Origin: Streptomyces fuscichromogenes
Lineage (GTDB): Bacteria; Actinomycetota; Actinomycetes; Streptomycetales; Streptomycetaceae
Direction: 5' to 3'
DNA: 64,000 nucleotides
Assembly (NCBI RefSeq): GCF_014645815.1
Contig: NZ_BMML01000002.1
Coordinates: 201,924 to 265,923 of the forward strand
This document shows, one piece after another, positions 8,618 through 17,923 of the stretch; the stretch's first letter is position 1, and each line of letters opens with the position of its first letter. The notes beneath the pieces are model-generated. The model ran no database searches. It saw nothing but the letters and a program-made list of their open reading frames with translations, and was not told the origin of the DNA. The position numbers were made by a program, and so were the translations under genes.

Positions 8618-11600
8618 GTGGCAGTGCAACAGGGGGAGCGACGGCAGGACGGCTGGGCGCGCAGGCTCGCGGGGTATGCCTGGCGGCATCCCAGGGACGT
8701 CGTGCTGGCGCTCGGGTCCTCGCTGGCCGGCATGGCGGTGCTGGCCGTCGTACCCCTGATCACCAAGGTGATCATCGATGACGTGATCGGTGACCACAGC
8801 CGGTCCATGGGCCCCTGGGCCGGTGCCCTGATCGGCGCCGCCGTCCTCGTCTACGCGGCCACCTTCGTCCGCCGCTACTACGGCGGCCGGCTCGCCCTCG
8901 ACGTCCAGCACGACCTGCGGACCGAGATGTACGGCACCCTCACCCGGCTCGACGGACGGCGGCAGGACGAGCTGTCCACGGGCCAGGTGGTGGGGCGCGC
9001 CACCAGCGACCTCCAGCTCATCCAGGGGCTGCTCTTCATGCTGCCGATGACCATCGGCAACGTCCTGCTCTTCGTGATCTCCCTCGCGATCATGGCCTGG
9101 CTGTCGCCGCCGCTCACCCTGGTCGCCCTCGCCGTCGCCCCGGCCCTCTACTGGATCGCCAAGCGCAGCCGCAGCAAGCTCCACCCCGCCACCTGGTACG
9201 CCCAGGCCCAGGCCGCCGCGGTGGCCGGCGTCGTCGACGGCGCGGTGAGCGGCGTACGGGTAGTCAAGGGGTTCGGACAGGAGGAGCAGGAGACCGGCAA
9301 GCTCCGGGAGGTCGGACGCCGGCTCTTCGCGGGCCGCCTGCGCACCATACGGCTGAACAGCAGGTTCACCCCGGCCCTCCAGGCCGTCCCGGCGCTCGGC
9401 CAGGTCGCCATGCTGGCGCTCGGCGGCTGGCTGGCCGTCCGCGGCCACATCACCCTCGGCACCTTCGTCGCCTTCTCCTCCTACCTCGCCCAGCTGGTCG
9501 GCCCGGTCCGGATGCTCGCCGTGGTCCTCACCGTCGGCCAGCAGGCCCGCGCCGGCACCGAGCGGGTGCTGGAGCTGATCGACACCCGGCCGACCATGAC
9601 GGAGGGCACGAAGACCCTCCCGGCCGACGCGCCCGCGACCGTCGAGTTCGACGACGTGTCGTTCGGGTACGACCGCGCCTCCGGCGGGACCGGCCCGGTG
9701 CTGAGCGGGCTCAGCTTCGAGATCCGGCCGGGCGAGACCCTCGCCGTCGTCGGCTCCTCCGGCTCCGGCAAGTCCACGGTCTCCCTGCTCCTGCCGCGCT
9801 TCTACGACGTCACCCACGGCGCCGTCCTGATCGGCGGCCACGACGTCCGCGAGCTGACCCACGACTCGCTGCGGGCCGCGATCGGCCTGGTCCCGGAGGA
9901 CTCGTTCCTCTTCTCCGACACGGTCCGCGCCAACATCGCGTACGGCCGTCCCGACGCGACCGAGGACGAGATCCGCGCCGCCGCCCGCGCCGCCCAGGCC
10001 GAGCGCTTCATCGCCGAGCTGCCCGACGGCTACGACACCAAGGTCGGCGAACAGGGCCTCACCCTCTCCGGCGGCCAGCGCCAGCGCCTCGCCCTGGCCC
10101 GCGCCCTGCTCACCGACCCCCGTCTGCTCGTCCTCGACGACGCCACCTCGGCCGTCGACGCCCGCGTGGAGCACGAGATCCACGAGGCCCTCGCCCAGGT
10201 GATGCGGGGCCGCACCACGCTGCTCATCGCGCACCGCCGCTCCACCCTCAACCTCGCCGACCGCATCGCCGTCCTGGACGGCGGCCGGCTCGCCGACATC
10301 GGCACCGACGAGGAGCTCCAGCAGCGGTCCGCCCTGTACCGCCGGCTGCTCACCGACCCCGACGAGCTGGGCGGGGTCTCCCCGGGACACGCGCTGCCCC
10401 TCGAACCGAGCGAGGACACCTCCGTACGGGACGAGCTGGACGCCGAGTTCGACGCCGAGCGCGGCGTGACCCCGCGGCTGTGGACCGGCGACCGCACGCC
10501 CCGCGACCTCGCCCTCGCCGGCACCCCCGCCACCCCCGAACTCCTCGCCCAGGTCGAGGCGTTGCCCCCGGCGACCGACATCCCCGACATCGACGAGGCC
10601 GGGGCCGTGCGCCCCGAGGACTCCTACGGCCTGCGCCGCCTGCTGCACGGCTTCGGGCTGCCGCTGCTCGTCAGCCTCGGCCTGGTCGCCGTGGACGCCG
10701 GCATGGGCCTGCTGCTCCCGGTCCTGATCCGGCACGGCATCGACCAGGGCGTCGGCAGGATGGCGCTCGGCGCGGTCTGGGCGGCCGCGCTGCTCGGCCT
10801 GTTCGCGGTGCTCGTCCAGTGGGCGGCCCAGACCGGCGAAACCCGGATGACCGGCCGTACCGGCGAACGGGTCCTCTACTCGCTCCGCCTGAAGATCTTC
10901 GCGCAGCTCCAGCGGCTCGGACTCGACTACTACGAGCGGGAGTTGACCGGCCGGATCATGACGAGGATGACGACGGACGTCGACGCCCTCTCGACCTTCC
11001 TGCAGACGGGCCTGGTCACCGCCTTCGTCTCGGTCGTCACCTTCTTCGGCATCATGGTCGCCCTGCTGGTGATCGACGTACAGCTCGCGCTGGTCGTCTT
11101 CGTCACCCTGCCCCCGCTGGTCGTCGCCACCTTCTTCTTCCGCCGGGCGAGCGTGAAGGCCTACGAACTCGCCCGTGAGCGGGTGTCGGTGGTCAACGCC
11201 GACCTCCAGGAGACGGTCTCCGGGCTGCGGATCGTGCAGGCCTTCCGGCGCGAGGGGGACAGCGGCCGGCGTTTCACCGAGCGCAGCGAGAGCTACCGCC
11301 GGGCCCGTATCCGGGGCCAGTTGCTGATATCGGTCTACTTCCCGTTCGTCCAGCTGCTGTCGTCGGTGGCCGCGGCGAGCGTGCTGATGGCGGGCGCCCA
11401 CCGGGTCGAGGCGGCCACCCTCACCACCGGCGCGCTGGTCGCGTACCTGCTCTACATCGACCTGTTCTTCGCCCCCGTCCAGCAGCTCTCCCAGGTCTTC
11501 GACGGCTACCAGCAGGCGACCGTCTCCCTCGGCCGCATCCAGGAACTCCTGCGCGAGCCGACGTCCACGCGGTCGGCGGCGAAACCTCTCGAAGTGGCCT

Positions 11601-12379
11601 CGCTGCACGGTGACATCGCCTTCGAGAACGTGCACTTCGCCTACGGCGCCGCCGACGAGGGCGACGCGGCCCTGGGCGGCATCGACCTGACCGTCCCGGC
11701 CGGACAGACGGTCGCCTTCGTGGGCGAGACCGGCGCCGGCAAGTCGACCCTCGTCAAGCTGGTGGCGCGGTTCTACGACCCGACGGGCGGCCGGGTGACG
11801 GTCGACGGCACCGATCTGCGCGACCTGGACCTCACCTCGTACCGGCACCGGCTCGGGGTCGTCCCGCAGGAGGCGTACCTCTTCCCGGGGACCGTCCGGG
11901 ACGCCATCGCGTACGGCCGCCAGGACGCGACCGACGCCGAGGTGGAGGCGGCGGCCCGCGCGGTCGGCGCCCACGAGATGATCGCGACCCTCGACGGCGG
12001 CTACCTCCACGAGGTGGCCGAGCGCGGCCGCAACCTGTCCGCGGGCCAGCGCCAGCTGATCGCCCTCGCCCGCGCCGAACTGGTCGACCCCGACGTGCTG
12101 CTCCTCGACGAGGCGACGGCGGCCCTGGACCTGGCGACGGAGGCCCAGGTCAACATGGCCACCGACCGTCTGACGGGCCGTCGTACGACCCTGGTGGTCG
12201 CCCACCGGCTGACCACCGCGGCCCGCGCCGACCGGGTGGTGGTCATGGACCACGGCCGGATCGCCGAGGACGGCACCCACGACGAACTGCTGGCCCTCGA
12301 CGGCCGGTACGCCGAGCTGTGGCGCACCTTCGTCGGCCGGCCCGGGGAACCGGAGGAGCCGGTGGCCGCGGCCCGCTGA
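8618..12379 (+). CDS. Full-length ABC exporter with two fused half-transporters
   Basis: 1253-residue ABC transporter with the order TMD1-NBD1-TMD2-NBD2 on one chain. Each membrane domain has six predicted helices. NBD1 has Walker A GSSGSGKST near 378-386, signature LSGGQRQ, and Walker B LLVLDDATSAVD, where Asp replaces the catalytic Glu. NBD2 has GETGAGKST near 1035, the variant signature LSAGQRQ, and the canonical LLLDEATAALD. One degenerate and one intact ATP site is typical of heterodimeric multidrug/lipid exporters, here joined by a linker near 590-650. The GTG at 8618 follows GAAAGG; no ATG fits. The substrate is unknown (drug, lipid or metabolite). It follows the VOC gene by 70 bp. Confidence 0.92.
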   Translation: MAVQQGERRQDGWARRLAGYAWRHPRDVVLALGSSLAGMAVLAVVPLITKVIIDDVIGDHSRSMGPWAGALIGAAVLVYAATFVRRYYGGRLALDVQHDLRTEMYGTLTRLDGRRQDELSTGQVVGRATSDLQLIQGLLFMLPMTIGNVLLFVISLAIMAWLSPPLTLVALAVAPALYWIAKRSRSKLHPATWYAQAQAAAVAGVVDGAVSGVRVVKGFGQEEQETGKLREVGRRLFAGRLRTIRLNSRFTPALQAVPALGQVAMLALGGWLAVRGHITLGTFVAFSSYLAQLVGPVRMLAVVLTVGQQARAGTERVLELIDTRPTMTEGTKTLPADAPATVEFDDVSFGYDRASGGTGPVLSGLSFEIRPGETLAVVGSSGSGKSTVSLLLPRFYDVTHGAVLIGGHDVRELTHDSLRAAIGLVPEDSFLFSDTVRANIAYGRPDATEDEIRAAARAAQAERFIAELPDGYDTKVGEQGLTLSGGQRQRLALARALLTDPRLLVLDDATSAVDARVEHEIHEALAQVMRGRTTLLIAHRRSTLNLADRIAVLDGGRLADIGTDEELQQRSALYRRLLTDPDELGGVSPGHALPLEPSEDTSVRDELDAEFDAERGVTPRLWTGDRTPRDLALAGTPATPELLAQVEALPPATDIPDIDEAGAVRPEDSYGLRRLLHGFGLPLLVSLGLVAVDAGMGLLLPVLIRHGIDQGVGRMALGAVWAAALLGLFAVLVQWAAQTGETRMTGRTGERVLYSLRLKIFAQLQRLGLDYYERELTGRIMTRMTTDVDALSTFLQTGLVTAFVSVVTFFGIMVALLVIDVQLALVVFVTLPPLVVATFFFRRASVKAYELARERVSVVNADLQETVSGLRIVQAFRREGDSGRRFTERSESYRRARIRGQLLISVYFPFVQLLSSVAAASVLMAGAHRVEAATLTTGALVAYLLYIDLFFAPVQQLSQVFDGYQQATVSLGRIQELLREPTSTRSAAKPLEVASLHGDIAFENVHFAYGAADEGDAALGGIDLTVPAGQTVAFVGETGAGKSTLVKLVARFYDPTGGRVTVDGTDLRDLDLTSYRHRLGVVPQEAYLFPGTVRDAIAYGRQDATDAEVEAAARAVGAHEMIATLDGGYLHEVAERGRNLSAGQRQLIALARAELVDPDVLLLDEATAALDLATEAQVNMATDRLTGRRTTLVVAHRLTTAARADRVVVMDHGRIAEDGTHDELLALDGRYAELWRTFVGRPGEPEEPVAAAR

Positions 12380-12482
12380 CCCCGACTTCCTGACGGCCGT
12401 GCAACCATCCGACACATGTCGGGCGTCCGTACATCAGTACGGTCATGGTGGGGGCGGGGCTGCGGTACGGGAGGGGACGACT

Positions 12483-12875
12483 GTGGACAGTGGTGCGATA
12501 CGTCGGCGGCTGGCGCTCGGTGCGGCCGTGCTGGCCGCCTCCGGGGCGTTCGCCCTCGCGGCACCGGCCCAGGCACAGGCCGTGACGGCGACGGACTGCG
12601 CCGGACGCGAGGTGCGGACCCTGTCCTTCGCCACCGGCACCGTGCACGTCTACCGGCAGGGCGGCTACGTCTGCGCGATCACCCTGCCCAGGACGTCCGG
12701 CGGCAGGCGGATGATGTCCGTCAGCGTCCAGGCCCGCGGCAACCGCCCGGTCGTCGACAAGGGCAGGTACAGCCACCGCGCGGGCCCGGTCACGGTCCAC
12801 GCCGGGCACCGGTGCGTGTGGGTGCGGGGCGCGGTGGGGCGGAGTTCGGTGAGCTCGGGCTGGATCCTCTGCTGA
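12483..12875 (+). CDS. Small secreted protein of unknown function
   Basis: 130-residue exported protein. The GTG at 12483 is preceded by GGAGGGG at good spacing, and the first about 35 residues form a signal peptide ending AQAQAVTA. The mature domain of about 95 residues is basic, with Cys near the start (TDCAGRE), middle (YVCAIT) and end (HRCVWVRG, WILC), so two disulfides are possible. I do not recognise the family. It ends 19 bp from the convergent lipoprotein gene. An in-frame upstream start would add Gly/His-rich residues before the signal peptide and is unlikely. Confidence 0.7.
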   Translation: MDSGAIRRRLALGAAVLAASGAFALAAPAQAQAVTATDCAGREVRTLSFATGTVHVYRQGGYVCAITLPRTSGGRRMMSVSVQARGNRPVVDKGRYSHRAGPVTVHAGHRCVWVRGAVGRSSVSSGWILC

Positions 12876-12894
12876 GCCGCGCCTCTGCCCGGGT

Positions 12895-13536
12895 TCACAT
12901 CCGCCGGGCGCAGCCCACCGGGTGTTCGCCGCCGAGCTGGACGTACAGGTCGGTGGCGGCCGGGCAGCCGTCCCGGGAGGTCACCGCTCGTACCACCCGG
13001 TACTGCGGCTTCCGTTTCCCCGAGCCGTCGCAGGCGGTCTCCCGGACCTGGCCGTGGCCCGAGCCGTAGACGCAGTCGCCGACGATCGTGCGCGGTCCGC
13101 CGCCCCCGCCGGGGTCACCGGGGTGCGGCGGCTCCAGGTCGCGCATGCAGGCATAGCCCTGCGGGATCGTTCCGTCGGCGGCCTGGCCGCCCGCCCGGCC
13201 GGCTGTCCTGTCGCCCGCGGTGTGCTGGGCGCCGATGTGGAGCACGAAGTCGGTGGTGGCCGGGCACGGCGGACCGTCGGCCACGGCGCCGTCGTACCGG
13301 GCGATCACCCGGGCCGCCGCCCGCTCGCCGGTGCAGGGCACCTCGGTGAAGCTGGCGGTACCGAACGAGCTGCACTCGTCCACCGCGAGGAACCGCGTGC
13401 CGTACCCGGACGGCGTCGGGCTCGCCGTCGACCGGGCGCTGCCCGCCGGCGCCCCGGACGAGGACGTCCGGCAGCCGGCCGCCAGCAGCACGACGGCCAG
13501 CGTCACCAGAACCCCCGCGAAACGCCTGCTGCGCAT
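12895..13536 (-). CDS. Lipoprotein with an internal duplication
   Basis: 213-residue predicted lipoprotein. The signal ends in a lipobox LLAAGC, so Cys21 would be lipid-anchored on the outer face of the membrane. The mature protein holds two related units of about 60 residues: one with VPCTGE, ARVIARYDG, PPCPATTDFVLHIG and one with TACDGSG, YRVVRAVT, DGCPAATDLYVQLG. Each keeps a Cys pair, so each is probably a small disulfide-bonded fold. I do not recognise the family. The ATG at 13536 gives a normal signal peptide; the longer open frame upstream runs through the neighbouring GH3 gene and is a shadow. Confidence 0.75.
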   Translation of the reverse strand: MRSRRFAGVLVTLAVVLLAAGCRTSSSGAPAGSARSTASPTPSGYGTRFLAVDECSSFGTASFTEVPCTGERAAARVIARYDGAVADGPPCPATTDFVLHIGAQHTAGDRTAGRAGGQAADGTIPQGYACMRDLEPPHPGDPGGGGGPRTIVGDCVYGSGHGQVRETACDGSGKRKPQYRVVRAVTSRDGCPAATDLYVQLGGEHPVGCARRM

Positions 13537-13630
13537 ACCGACCCCCCCTCGCCAGCGTGGCTCGGGATCACGGTCCACGTCAGCCGTATGGGAGGCTTTC
13601 CTCCTGTTGGTGGTATTACGCCCGGTTCCG

Positions 13631-13651
13631 TGACGTACCTCTAGTACGTCA
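13631..13651. terminator. Hairpin at the 3' end of the GH3 gene
   Basis: TGACGTAC and GTACGTCA form perfect 8-bp arms around a 5-base loop. The right arm includes the last codons of the leftward GH3 gene, whose stop is at 13641. There is no T run, so this may be a GC-type terminator or an RNA-stabilising 3' hairpin. Confidence 0.45.
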
Positions 13652-15434
13652 GCCCGTGGCCGATCGGATACAGCACCTGCGTCGGATCGTCCGCCCGCTG
13701 CACCGGCACCGGCAGTCTGCCGCGCGGCGCCACCTTGCCCGCGATCACCCGCGCCGCGGCCCGCAGTTCGACGTCGGTCCACGAGTAGGTCGCCAAGCAG
13801 GCCTGCACGGAGGGGAGTTGTGCGACATCGTAGGGATTGCGCACCGCCACCGCCAGCACCGGCCGGCCGGTCGCGACCAGCCGTTCCACCAGTCGCTGCT
13901 GTCCGTCGCCCGCCGTCACGTTGTACGTCCCGACGATCACCGCGTCCGCCGCCCGCGCCGCCCCGGCCGCCTTGTCGGCGTCGGCGGCGGAGGGGTCCGT
14001 ACCCGTGGACAACGCCGTGGCGGTGAAGCCGAGTTCGGTGAGGGCGGCGGCGAGCACGCCGGTCGGCGGTCCCGTCGTACCGGACGGGGAGGCCGGGTCG
14101 GCGCCGACGACCAGCAGCCTGCCGTGCGTACGGCTGGACAGCGGGAGCAGTCCGCCCTCGTTGACCAGCAGGGTGGTGGTGCGCTCGGCGATCCGGTCGG
14201 CGGCGGCGAGGTGCCGCGCCGTGCCGACCACCCGGCCGACGTCCTTCGCGGCGACGTAGGGCCGGTCGAGCAGCCCCAGCCGCGACTTCAGCCGCAGGAT
14301 CCGCAGGAGCGACTCGTCGAGCCGGGACTCGGTCAGCTCGCCGTCCCGCACGGCCTTCAGGACGGCGTTCCAGGCGACGTCCGGGGCGGGCGGGTCCAGC
14401 AGCTGGTCGGCGCCGGCCTTCAGGGCGAGCACCGGCACCCGGTCGTCGCCGTACTTCGTGCGCACCCCCGCCATGCCCAGGGAGTCGGTCACCACGACCC
14501 CGTCGTAGCCGAGTTCGCCGCGCAGGATGCCGGTGAGGACAGGGTGGGACAGGGTGGCCGGGTCGCCGGAGGCGTCCAGCGCCGGGAACTGGATGTGCGC
14601 GGTCATGACCGCGTCGACGCCGGCCGCGACCGCCGCCCGGAACGGGACCGCGTCCAGCTTCTCCCACAGCTCCCGGCTGTGCGTGATCACCGGGAAGCCG
14701 GTGTGGCTGTCGACGGCGGTGTCGCCGTGTCCCGGGAAGTGCTTGGCGGTGGCCGCCACGCCCGCGTCCCGGTACCCCTGCGCCTCGGCGCCGACCAGGG
14801 CCCCGACCGCGTCCGGACCGGCCCCGAAGGACCGTACGCCGATGATCGGGTTGGCCGGGTTCACGTTCACGTCGGCGTCGGGGGAGTAGTCCTGCCGGAC
14901 CCCCATCGCGCGCAGCTCCGCCCCGGAGATCCGGCCGAGGGCGCGCGCGTCGGCCCGGGAGCCGCCCGCCCCCATCGCCATGGCGCCCGGGAAGAGGGTG
15001 GCGGGCGTGCCGATCCGGCAGACGGCGCCGTGCTCCTGGTCGGTGGCGATCAGGACGGGCAGACCGCGCGGCTGCGCCAGCGAGGCGCTCTGGATCCCGT
15101 TCGACAACTCGGCGATCTGCCGCGGGCTGCGGGTGTTGTGCGTCCAGGTGAAGTAGATGATCCCGCCGACGCGGTACTTCGCGATCAGCTCGGCGACGGT
15201 ACGGACGCCGATCTCCTTGAGGTTGGCGTCGATGTCGGCCTGGTCGGGGTCGGTGGCCGAGTGCCCGTAGAACCGCATCACGAACAGCTGTCCGACCTTC
15301 TCCGGGAGCGTCATCCCGGAGATGACCGCCCGCAGCCTCGCGTCGTCGGAGCCGAGGGCATGTGCGCCGGTGCCGACGGCCAGTCCCGCGGTGACGCCCG
15401 CGGTCGCGGTGAGAACGGTGCGTCTGGAGGGCAT
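13641..15434 (-). CDS. Tat-exported GH3 beta-N-acetylglucosaminidase-like hydrolase
   Basis: 597-residue glycoside hydrolase family 3 enzyme. It begins MPSRRTVLTATAG, a twin-arginine signal, so it is folded before export. The NagZ-type signature AKHFPGHGDT with a downstream His (about residues 225-240) marks the N-acetylglucosaminidase branch of GH3, where an Asp-His dyad acts as acid/base. The nucleophile Asp is in VVTDSLGM near 313. A C-terminal GH3 domain follows (about 400-590). Likely substrates are GlcNAc-containing fragments of peptidoglycan or chitin (inference). The ATG at 15434 follows AAAAGGAG at correct spacing; the open frame continues upstream without need. Confidence 0.88.
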   Translation of the reverse strand: MPSRRTVLTATAGVTAGLAVGTGAHALGSDDARLRAVISGMTLPEKVGQLFVMRFYGHSATDPDQADIDANLKEIGVRTVAELIAKYRVGGIIYFTWTHNTRSPRQIAELSNGIQSASLAQPRGLPVLIATDQEHGAVCRIGTPATLFPGAMAMGAGGSRADARALGRISGAELRAMGVRQDYSPDADVNVNPANPIIGVRSFGAGPDAVGALVGAEAQGYRDAGVAATAKHFPGHGDTAVDSHTGFPVITHSRELWEKLDAVPFRAAVAAGVDAVMTAHIQFPALDASGDPATLSHPVLTGILRGELGYDGVVVTDSLGMAGVRTKYGDDRVPVLALKAGADQLLDPPAPDVAWNAVLKAVRDGELTESRLDESLLRILRLKSRLGLLDRPYVAAKDVGRVVGTARHLAAADRIAERTTTLLVNEGGLLPLSSRTHGRLLVVGADPASPSGTTGPPTGVLAAALTELGFTATALSTGTDPSAADADKAAGAARAADAVIVGTYNVTAGDGQQRLVERLVATGRPVLAVAVRNPYDVAQLPSVQACLATYSWTDVELRAAARVIAGKVAPRGRLPVPVQRADDPTQVLYPIGHGLTY

Positions 15435-15700
15435 GTGCACTCCTTTTGGTGGGGAATGCACAGTAACCAGAAAGGGGCCGCCATCGGCGCATTGGAGGGG
15501 GGCACGTCGATGGCGGCGGGCCGACGGCCGTGGTGCGGCGGAGAGGGTGGGTCGGCGATCGCAGCCAGCAGCGAGGGCCGACACCGCACTACGGAGACTC
15601 TTCCGGCAGCCTGCGCGTTGGACGGCCGGGGCGGGGGAGGGGTTCCCGTCGGGCGGTCCCTTTCCGTGATTCGGGAGGGGGGAGCTGGAAGTCACGTCAG

Positions 15701-15760
15701 GGACAGCGCCCCGTCAGGGGCGCGGGGAACTGCGCGACCAGCCCCCCCCACCGGCCCGCA
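15701..15760. repeat. Copy of a dispersed Streptomyces-type intergenic repeat
   Basis: The 390-bp gap 15435-15824 has no convincing gene. It holds a hairpin GCGCCCC-GTCA-GGGGCGC (15706-15723) followed by the core GGGGAACTGCGCGA and a C-rich tail. The same core occurs near 21120, inside a larger inverted repeat. Such elements are common between Streptomyces genes and probably act as terminators or are remnants of mobile elements (knowledge plus inference). Confidence 0.6.
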
Positions 15761-15824
15761 CCCGACGAACCACCTGTTCCACCTTGTGGAAACACCCCGC
15801 ACCTGAAACCCCCGAGCGGCGATC

Positions 15825-17084
15825 ATGGGCAGCATGCCCCTCGTCGACATCCCCGGTTCCAAGTCCGTCACCGCCCGCGCCCTCTTCCTCGCGGCCGCCG
15901 CCGACGGAGTCACCACCCTCGTCCGCCCCCTCCGCTCCGACGACACCGAGGGCTTCGCCGAGGGCCTGGCCCGGCTCGGCTACCGCGTCGGCCGTACCCC
16001 CGACACCTGGCAGGTGGACGGCCGTCCGCAGGGCCCCGCCCTGCCCGAGGCCGAGGTCTACTGCCGGGACGGCGCCACCACCGCCCGCTTCCTGCCCACC
16101 CTCGCCGCGGCCGGCCACGGCAGCTACCGCTTCGACGCCTCCGAGCAGATGCGCCGCCGCCCCCTCGCCCCGCTCACCCGCGCCCTGCGCGACCTCGGTG
16201 TCGACCTGCGGCACGAAGCGGCGGAGGGGCACCACCCGCTGCGCATCGAGGCGGCCGGGGTCGAGGGCGGCGAGGTGACGCTGGACGCCGGGCAGTCCTC
16301 GCAGTACCTCACCGCCCTGCTGATGCTCGGCCCGCTCACCCGCAAGGGCCTGCGGATCCGGGTGACGGACCTGGTGTCCGCGCCGTACGTGGAGATCACC
16401 ATCGCGATGATGCGGTCGTTCGGGGTGGAGGTGGCCCGGGAGGGCGATGTCCTCACCGTCCCGTCCGGCGGCTACCGGGCCACCACCTACGCGGTCGAGC
16501 CCGACGCCTCCACCGCCAGCTACTTCTTCGCCGCTGCGGCCGTGACGGGCCGTGAGGTCACCGTGCCGGGGCTCGGGCGGGGCGCGCTCCAGGGCGACCT
16601 GGGGTTCGTGGACGTACTGCGGCGGATGGGCGCGGAGGTGGAGGTCGGCGCGGACCGCACGACCGTGCGGGGCACCGGCGAGCTGCGCGGCCTCACCGTG
16701 GCCATGCGGGACATCTCCGACACCATGCCCACCCTCGCGGCCATCGCCCCCTTCGCCGACGGCCCCGTCCGTATCGAGGACGTGGCCAACACCCGGGTGA
16801 AGGAGTGCGACCGGCTGGACGCCTGCGCGGAGAACCTGCGCCGGCTGGGGATCGGGGTCGCCACGGGTGACGACTGGATCGAGATCCGGCCCGGCACCCC
16901 TGCCCCGGCCGAGATCAGGACCTACGGCGACCACCGCATCGTGATGTCCTTCGCGGTGGCCGGCCTGCGCACACCCGGTATCTCCTTCGACGACCCGGGG
17001 TGCGTGAAGAAGACGTTCCCGGGCTTCCACGAGGCGTTCGGGGAGCTGGCCGCGGGGTGGGGGATCCCGTTCGCCGGCGCCTGA
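15825..17084 (+). CDS. aroA: EPSP synthase (3-phosphoshikimate 1-carboxyvinyltransferase), divergent type
   Basis: 419-residue enolpyruvyl transferase that would join phosphoenolpyruvate to shikimate 3-phosphate in aromatic amino acid synthesis. Substrate-binding motifs are conserved: PGSKSVTAR at the start, SDTMPT with the catalytic Asp, RVKECDRLDA with Glu and Arg, GDHRIVMSF, and the late Lys in CVKKTFPGF. The PEP loop reads CRDGATTARF, while the usual actinomycete form is close to CGxAGTxMRF, so the Gly equivalent to E. coli Gly96 is Ala. That is the change linked to glyphosate insensitivity. It could be a second, special-purpose copy, because shikimate genes are not nearby. A second ATG at 15834 is an alternative start. 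Confidence 0.85.
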   Translation: MGSMPLVDIPGSKSVTARALFLAAAADGVTTLVRPLRSDDTEGFAEGLARLGYRVGRTPDTWQVDGRPQGPALPEAEVYCRDGATTARFLPTLAAAGHGSYRFDASEQMRRRPLAPLTRALRDLGVDLRHEAAEGHHPLRIEAAGVEGGEVTLDAGQSSQYLTALLMLGPLTRKGLRIRVTDLVSAPYVEITIAMMRSFGVEVAREGDVLTVPSGGYRATTYAVEPDASTASYFFAAAAVTGREVTVPGLGRGALQGDLGFVDVLRRMGAEVEVGADRTTVRGTGELRGLTVAMRDISDTMPTLAAIAPFADGPVRIEDVANTRVKECDRLDACAENLRRLGIGVATGDDWIEIRPGTPAPAEIRTYGDHRIVMSFAVAGLRTPGISFDDPGCVKKTFPGFHEAFGELAAGWGIPFAGA

Positions 17085-17105
17085 CCGCGCCGCCGGGACC
17101 CCGGC

Positions 17106-17906
17106 TCAGGCCGACTCGGTGAGCAGCCGGGCCAGGTGCTCCCGGCCCGCCGCCAGCAGGCCGGGCAGCGGGGTCGCCGCCTCGTACCAGCGCTTCTCGT
17201 ACTCCCAGCACAGCCAGCCGTCCCAGCCGTGCCGGGAGAGCACCTCCACGCACTCGGACAGCGGCAGGACCCCGGCGCCGAGCGGCAGCGGGGTGGTGTC
17301 CTCGGCCGAGGCGATGTCCTTGACCTGGACGTAGCCGAGGTGCGGGGCGAGCGCCGCGTAGCTCTCGGCGGGCTGCTCGCCGCCCAGCCAGGTGTGCATG
17401 ACGTCCCAGAGCGAGCCGACCATGCGGTGGCCGACCGGGCCGAGGACGCGGATCGCGGCGGCGCCGGTGCGGTGCGAGTCATGGGTCTCCAGCAGGACCC
17501 GTACGCCGAGCGCGGCGGCGTCCTCGGCGACCGTGCCGAGCCGCCGGGCGGCGATCGCGTCGGACTCGGCGGCGGGCAGGTCCGGGTCGGCGCCCGGGAA
17601 GACCCGGACGTAGGAGGCACCCAGGTCGTGGGCGAGCTGGAGGAGCCCCCGGACCTCGTCGAGGACCGGGGCGTCCGCGCCGGGCGCCGCGACCCGCGCG
17701 TACCCGGCGACGCCCAGCACCTCCACCCCGGCCGCCTTGAACTCGGCGGCCACCTCGGCCCGCGCGGCCGGGCCGAGGCCGGGATGCACGGGCTCCTCCG
17801 GATGGGCGCGCAGCTCGACGCCGTGGTAGCCGTGGTCCGTGGCGAGAGCCAGCACCTGCGGCACCGGCAGACCGGGAACCCCGAGGGTGGAGAAGGCGAA
17901 CTTCAT
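17106..17906 (-). CDS. Sugar phosphate isomerase/epimerase family TIM barrel
   Basis: 266-residue xylose isomerase-like TIM-barrel protein (AP endonuclease 2 family). Metal-binding patterns are visible: GVELRAH early, LLETHDSHRTG in the middle, GSLWDVMHTW, and a late WEYEKRW. Such enzymes isomerise or epimerise sugars or inositols with a divalent metal. The gene starts 17 bp after the MarR-GNAT gene and is very likely cotranscribed with it. A GTG at 17912 could also start translation. The true substrate is unknown. Confidence 0.8.
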   Translation of the reverse strand: MKFAFSTLGVPGLPVPQVLALATDHGYHGVELRAHPEEPVHPGLGPAARAEVAAEFKAAGVEVLGVAGYARVAAPGADAPVLDEVRGLLQLAHDLGASYVRVFPGADPDLPAAESDAIAARRLGTVAEDAAALGVRVLLETHDSHRTGAAAIRVLGPVGHRMVGSLWDVMHTWLGGEQPAESYAALAPHLGYVQVKDIASAEDTTPLPLGAGVLPLSECVEVLSRHGWDGWLCWEYEKRWYEAATPLPGLLAAGREHLARLLTESA

Positions 17907-17923
17907 GCTCACCAACCTACTTC

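Noticed and set aside
8489..12415. Very long open frame on the minus strand opposite the ABC exporter
   Set aside because: It mirrors the GC-skewed codons of the real gene, gives a Gly/Asp/Val/Arg-rich nonsense protein, and the plus strand has full ABC motifs.
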